Source: Candidatus Gallacutalibacter pullistercoris
Lineage (GTDB): Bacteria; Bacillota; Clostridia; Oscillospirales; Acutalibacteraceae
Direction of reading: 5' to 3'
DNA length: 37,882 nt
Assembly (NCBI GenBank): GCA_018710915.1
Contig: DVIY01000189.1
Coordinates: forward strand, 1 to 37,882
Below the pieces are notes generated by a model. It was not told the DNA's origin. It saw only the letters and a list, made by a program, of their open reading frames with translations, and made no database searches. A program made the position numbers and the translations under genes. Shown one piece after another: positions 33,676 to 37,882 of the stretch (its first letter is position 1; the number at the start of each line of letters is the position of its first letter).

Positions 33676-36111
33676 ATGGGGGTATCTAAAGAGCTGGTGC
33701 AGGAATCTTCCAAAGACCGGGGGTTCCAGCTTTTGTGCCGTATTTTTTCCATTTTATCTGTGCGGCAGAGCTGGAAAAACCAGTTCGCAGAAAGGGCGGT
33801 ACAGCTGAAGGGGTTTTCTACCCGCAAAAATGGCTCTACCGAAGAAAAGGCACAGGACAGCATTACCTGTGTCAATGATATTATGGACGAATGGCTGCGG
33901 TTTTCATTTCCATGCGTCCGGCAGAAAAAAGAAGTGTTTGAAAAAACACAGGAAGCGTTTTTGGAGAAGCTGCAAAGCGTAAAAATAGAAAGCAACGCCA
34001 TTCAGGAATATCAAAATGATTTGCAGGGGATTGTCGATAACTATACTTCCGACCCGCGTTATGTTACCTGGAGCGGGGATGCGTATAATCGGTGGAAGCG
34101 CAATTTCAACAGTACGCTCGGCGAAAGCCGCACCGGTTTTTCATTAAAAATGCTGGCAGGCATTTCGCTGACAGTCAGCGTGCTGGCAGGCGAAGACACC
34201 ACCTGCGGCCTGTATGCGGGCCCGCAGCAGGTATGCGAGCTGCTGTCTTTATGCATGAAAGAATTTGGGTACCGGTATACAGAGTTCCTGATGCCGTTAA
34301 AGGCAGAAAAAGCCTGTACGGACGATCAGAAAGAGCTGCTGTTGTATGCGATGTTTTTTCTGCTGAATTCATATTATGCCAATGGCGTCCAAAAGCAGCA
34401 GAATGCATGGGAGCGCGGCAAAGCATTTCTGGAAGCCCTGATTCTGGAGCGGCAGAATGGCCAGACCGAACCGGGCTCAATCTATCAGGTGCTCCAAAGG
34501 ATAGAGGAATTTAATGGCTGCTTTGAAAGGTACGAAACATCCCTGATTACATATGCGCAAACCTTTGAAGTCGGCGCGCACAGCTGCGAAGTAGAGAGCT
34601 GCTATGTGCCCCCGGTGCTGGAATATCTGGGTACCAATTCGAATGGCTTGGAAAAGCTGTTTGACGCAGAATTGCTCTCGGAGAAAAAAGGCCTTTTTCT
34701 GATTGATGACAGCGGTGATGAAACATCGCGCCAGCAAAAAGCGGTGCTGCTTTCGTGCCTGCACAGCAATGAGGCATTCTGCGCCTCCTTTCCGAACATG
34801 GCAGAATTTGCCGCCGGGCTGGGGCTTGAAAACAGCCGCCTGTATCCGGTTGTGGCCGACTGCCGCCATCTCGTTGGCATCCAGGGGATTACCCTGGAAA
34901 TACTGCTGGAAGAAGCGCTGGGGAATTCCTTCCAGTTTACAGGCAGCTACCGGGGGGAAGAAGCCTATATCTGCCAAATGAAAGAATTTTTAGAGCATGC
35001 GGCCGCACAGGGAAAGCTGCTTTTGTTCCTTGACCACTTTACGCGGAATGATTTTTCCATACTCAGTGAGCTGCTGTGGAACCTGAAACAGGAACATCGC
35101 GGCTGGAAGGTGCTTTTGTATATCACTTCACAAAAACCAGCGCCGTCACAGCTGCGAACGCTGCAAAGAGACCTGGCAATCTGGCAGATGTCAAAGCCGG
35201 AATCATACGAAGAAAAGCTGATTGAGCGATTGCGCAGATTTCTGGCAGTCGGGGTCGGCGGGGAGCTGCGGTTTGAAAAGCGGCTTCAACAGCGAAGCGG
35301 GCGCTTTGAAAGCCTGTGTACCAATACACCCGAAAGCCTGATCCGGTATTTTATCGATCCGCACCAGACAGATGCGTATTCGCTTTTGATAGAAGATATG
35401 GAAGCCCAGCTGGAGATTGACTGTTCGCGCGAACCGGGCAACCGGGACGGGGCAGTCACGCGCGATGAGTGCCGAAGCCTGCTGCGGAAAATTGCCGTGC
35501 ATGTGGTGGAGCACCGTTTTACAGATGCAGCAGGGCGTTTTACAGATGTTTTTTCGGAATCGACTTTGCGCCGCAGCGGGATTCTGCTGGATGATATACA
35601 CCGGAGGGCGTGGGAAATTATCTGCCGGCGTATGCTGCTGATTTCCCCGCAAAATATCAATGCATTTTCTTTTCAGCATCCGCTGTTCTGTTACCATCTG
35701 GCAGCCGAAGAATACTTCGAGCTGTTCCGGTATGACCAGAGCCGGTTTTTCCATCGGCTTGGCCATATCAGCGCAGAAGATTTTTCGTATCTGCTGGTAA
35801 TTCTGGTGCGTTTTCTGAGCCGGGCATACCGGCCGGAATATGTGGAAGAAAAAAATGCATTGACTCCCGCAGATATCCTGGTTTTTGCACAGTTTGTATC
35901 GGGATATGTCTTCAGCCATCTGAGTGAAACCCGGTTTCAGGATGCCCAGTGTTATGCAGAGGGGCTTTCTGATGTGATTCATGAAACGCTGGGCAAAAAC
36001 CTCTTCAGTTCTGATAACCCCATGATACAGATGGGCAGGTATGCGCTGTATGTGGCGTGTGAATATGCGAGCCGGTATTATTCCTACTATGCGTCTGAAA
36101 GTGGTGTATAA
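33676..36111 (+). CDS. Large protein with degenerate STAND/NACHT-like NTPase core
   Basis: GLFLIDDSGDETSRQQKAVLLSCL in Walker-A position, KLLLFLDHFTRNDFSILSELLWNL Walker-B-like, then helical region; no GK[ST]. Confidence 0.5.
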   Translation: MGVSKELVQESSKDRGFQLLCRIFSILSVRQSWKNQFAERAVQLKGFSTRKNGSTEEKAQDSITCVNDIMDEWLRFSFPCVRQKKEVFEKTQEAFLEKLQSVKIESNAIQEYQNDLQGIVDNYTSDPRYVTWSGDAYNRWKRNFNSTLGESRTGFSLKMLAGISLTVSVLAGEDTTCGLYAGPQQVCELLSLCMKEFGYRYTEFLMPLKAEKACTDDQKELLLYAMFFLLNSYYANGVQKQQNAWERGKAFLEALILERQNGQTEPGSIYQVLQRIEEFNGCFERYETSLITYAQTFEVGAHSCEVESCYVPPVLEYLGTNSNGLEKLFDAELLSEKKGLFLIDDSGDETSRQQKAVLLSCLHSNEAFCASFPNMAEFAAGLGLENSRLYPVVADCRHLVGIQGITLEILLEEALGNSFQFTGSYRGEEAYICQMKEFLEHAAAQGKLLLFLDHFTRNDFSILSELLWNLKQEHRGWKVLLYITSQKPAPSQLRTLQRDLAIWQMSKPESYEEKLIERLRRFLAVGVGGELRFEKRLQQRSGRFESLCTNTPESLIRYFIDPHQTDAYSLLIEDMEAQLEIDCSREPGNRDGAVTRDECRSLLRKIAVHVVEHRFTDAAGRFTDVFSESTLRRSGILLDDIHRRAWEIICRRMLLISPQNINAFSFQHPLFCYHLAAEEYFELFRYDQSRFFHRLGHISAEDFSYLLVILVRFLSRAYRPEYVEEKNALTPADILVFAQFVSGYVFSHLSETRFQDAQCYAEGLSDVIHETLGKNLFSSDNPMIQMGRYALYVACEYASRYYSYYASESGV

Positions 36112-36242
36112 ACAGTTTGTTTGCCATTTTTTATTGAAATTCCGTATTTCCTTTGTATTTGCCAGGGTTTATGATAGAGGCATAAAAACGAGAGGAATTC
36201 AGGTCCTGTAAAAGTACAGGAAAATAAAAAGGAGGAATTTCA

Positions 36243-37373
36243 ATGACATGTATGGGTATCAGCGGAAAAACCTATCAGCTGGGAGAAAAAATCCAGGATG
36301 GCGGCGAAGGGACCGTATATCATATTCAGAAGGACCAGAATCTGGTGGCGAAAATCTATCACAATACGACCTCGCCCGACAAAATGCAGCGTCTCGAAAA
36401 GAAGCTGCGGGTGATGGTAAAGGATACATCCTTTGAGGCCTGGCAGGACGGCGCCATGCGTTTTGCCTGGCCGCAGGATGTCCTGTATGAAAACGGCAAA
36501 TTCTGTGGGTTTGTCATGCCGTTTGCAAAAGATACTTTTGCGTTTCACGAAATCTTGTGGGACAGCGGCCGCGACAAATTCAAGCATTATGATTACAACC
36601 GGTCAATCGCCATTGCCTATAACCTGACACAGGCGGTGGATTATGTGCACACGCATGGCTATGTAATCGGCGATATGAATATCAAAAACTTCCGGTTCAG
36701 CCGTGACTGCCGTGTGATTGTACTGGATGTGGATTCGTTTGACATCACCGACCCCGCTACCGGCGAGCATTATAAATGCAGCGTAGGGCACCCCGAAATG
36801 CTGGCGCCCGAATTGCAGGGCATGCGGCTGGATACCGAGCGGGCCAAGTTTACCAAAGAAACGGATTATTTCTCGCTGGCAATCCTGATTTTCCGAATCC
36901 TGATGAACGGCGCGCACCCGTTTAACGCGCCCAAAATCGAAAGCGCCGATGATTACGATTCCTCTTCCAGCGACAACGGCACCATGACCGATATCGCCAA
37001 AGGCAAGTGCCCGTATGTGAGTGTGGACACGGGACGCAAAATCCCCATTTATGCGCCCGATTTTGCCATGCTTCCGGCATCGCTGCAAACGCTTTTCTGC
37101 CGTACCTTCCGCTATACCGAAGCGACGGCGCGAAAAGCTGCCGCTGGCCGCGCAAGCACGATGGAGTTTGCCGTGGCATTGTACCGCTTTTACCAGCGCG
37201 ACAAAGTGACCTGCAGCGCAGACCCAAGGCACAAGTACCTTTCCCGTGTGGGCAAGTGCCCGTTCTGCGAAGTGAAGGCAAAACAGAACTCCGTTGCACA
37301 GGCGTCTATCAGCCGCGCTGCGGCGCCGCATCGTTCATCCCTGTTTGACCAGCTCAAATTTAAATTTCTGTAA
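36243..37373 (+). CDS. TerY-associated type Ser/Thr protein kinase with C-terminal zinc finger
   Basis: LGEKIQDGGEGTVYHI, VAKIY, HGYVIGDMNIKNFRFS, VLDVDSFDI, APEL, and CSADPRHKYLSRVGKCPFCEVK. Confidence 0.9.
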   Translation: MTCMGISGKTYQLGEKIQDGGEGTVYHIQKDQNLVAKIYHNTTSPDKMQRLEKKLRVMVKDTSFEAWQDGAMRFAWPQDVLYENGKFCGFVMPFAKDTFAFHEILWDSGRDKFKHYDYNRSIAIAYNLTQAVDYVHTHGYVIGDMNIKNFRFSRDCRVIVLDVDSFDITDPATGEHYKCSVGHPEMLAPELQGMRLDTERAKFTKETDYFSLAILIFRILMNGAHPFNAPKIESADDYDSSSSDNGTMTDIAKGKCPYVSVDTGRKIPIYAPDFAMLPASLQTLFCRTFRYTEATARKAAAGRASTMEFAVALYRFYQRDKVTCSADPRHKYLSRVGKCPFCEVKAKQNSVAQASISRAAAPHRSSLFDQLKFKFL

Positions 37374-37380
37374 AGCCATG

Positions 37381-37416
37381 CCGGCTGTGGGAGTTTTCCC
37401 ACAGCCGGTCAGTTTT
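37381..37416 (+). terminator. Strong intrinsic terminator closing the gene set
   Basis: CCGGCTGTGGGA-GTTT-TCCCACAGCCGG perfect 12-bp stem, then TCAGTTTTTA. Confidence 0.9.
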
Positions 37417-37430
37417 TATCAGGAACAAAC

Positions 37431-37522
37431 AGGAACTTTGCAGAAAAGGGGCTTTTTGCGGCGTGTACTTTGTCAATACAAAAAGATATGATATAGACAA
37501 GCAAAACGCCAGACAGAAAGCC
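37431..37522 (+). repeat. Promoter-bearing direct repeat, copy 1
   Basis: AGGAACTTTGCAGAAAA...TGTACTTTG...ATATAGACAAGCAAAACG...AAAGCC. Confidence 0.7.
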
Positions 37523-37557
37523 TGGTGAAGCAATCCTCAAGTAAGGGAAGTGAGAGA

Positions 37558-37749
37558 ATGAACACGGAAAATCCCCAGCGCCGTCCCTGTTCTGCCAGCC
37601 AGCCAAAACGCATCACGATTTATTTTCCCAGGGAAGATACATCCGATTCCATGGTGCCAGAACAGATTGAAAAGATGAAACAGTCTTTGAAAAGGATTCA
37701 GCATGACGCTTTGTTCCCCGCGGATGCGAAAGAGAACCCGCAAAAATAA
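37558..37749 (+). CDS. 63-aa hypothetical protein
   Basis: MNTENPQRRPCSASQPKRITIYFPREDTSDSMVPEQIEKMKQSLKRIQHDALFPADAKENPQK; preceded by AAGGGAAGTGAG. Confidence 0.5.
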   Translation: MNTENPQRRPCSASQPKRITIYFPREDTSDSMVPEQIEKMKQSLKRIQHDALFPADAKENPQK

Positions 37750-37751
37750 AA

Positions 37752-37837
37752 AGGAACTTTGCAGAAAAAGGAAGAATACGGCAATGTACTTTGCACAGCC
37801 GCAGGAATACAATATAGACAAGCCAAACGGAAAGCCG
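37752..37837 (+). repeat. Promoter-bearing direct repeat, copy 2
   Basis: AGGAACTTTGCAGAAAAAGG...TGTACTTTG...ATATAGACAAGCCAAACGGAAAGCC. Confidence 0.7.
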
Positions 37838-37882
37838 CCGATTCAAAAACGGCCCCGATAAACGAAAAACAACCATCTGTTA

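Noticed and set aside
15269-37373. Prophage or ICE interpretation of the large gene set
   Set aside because: No integrase, transposase, capsid, portal, relaxase or T4SS motifs, and no att-like direct repeats seen by eye.
1-37882. CRISPR array
   Set aside because: No regularly spaced short direct repeats seen; the only clear repeat pair is the ~90-bp element at 37431 and 37752.

Overview
The window looks like a low-to-mid-GC gut Firmicutes chromosome (Oscillospiraceae/Ruminococcaceae-like; taxonomy inferred only from gene content). Left part (about 0-15 kb): a G5/3D-domain wall protein, small membrane proteins, an AEC transporter, a small ORF + terminator + HTH gene + tRNA-Glu/Tyr/Glu cluster, a reverse-strand rnfC-D-E-A cluster, a MecA-like gene, rpe, a MarR gene between two MATE transporters, a DUF4038/GH140-like hydrolase, and a frameshifted nucleoside hydrolase. 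Right part (about 15.1-37.4 kb): one codirectional ~22-kb gene set encoding a membrane-anchored extracytoplasmic VWA protein, a zinc-ribbon TRAFAC-type GTPase, a GAP1-like protein with membrane tail, a VWA-like lipoprotein, a small membrane protein, a tubulin-like GTPase, a giant actin/Hsp70-like ATPase, a coiled-coil membrane protein, a TerY-like VWA protein, a pseudokinase, a degenerate STAND/NACHT-like protein and an apparently active TerY-type kinase with a Zn-finger tail. This is the main candidate for a poorly described system. Two further leads: the Rnf paralogue appears to have lost essentially every canonical electron-transfer residue except the RnfC 4Fe-4S motifs, and the tRNA cluster may be controlled by a Tyr/Glu-rich leader peptide plus intrinsic terminator. 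All family calls come from motif reading of the supplied translations; no searches were run.
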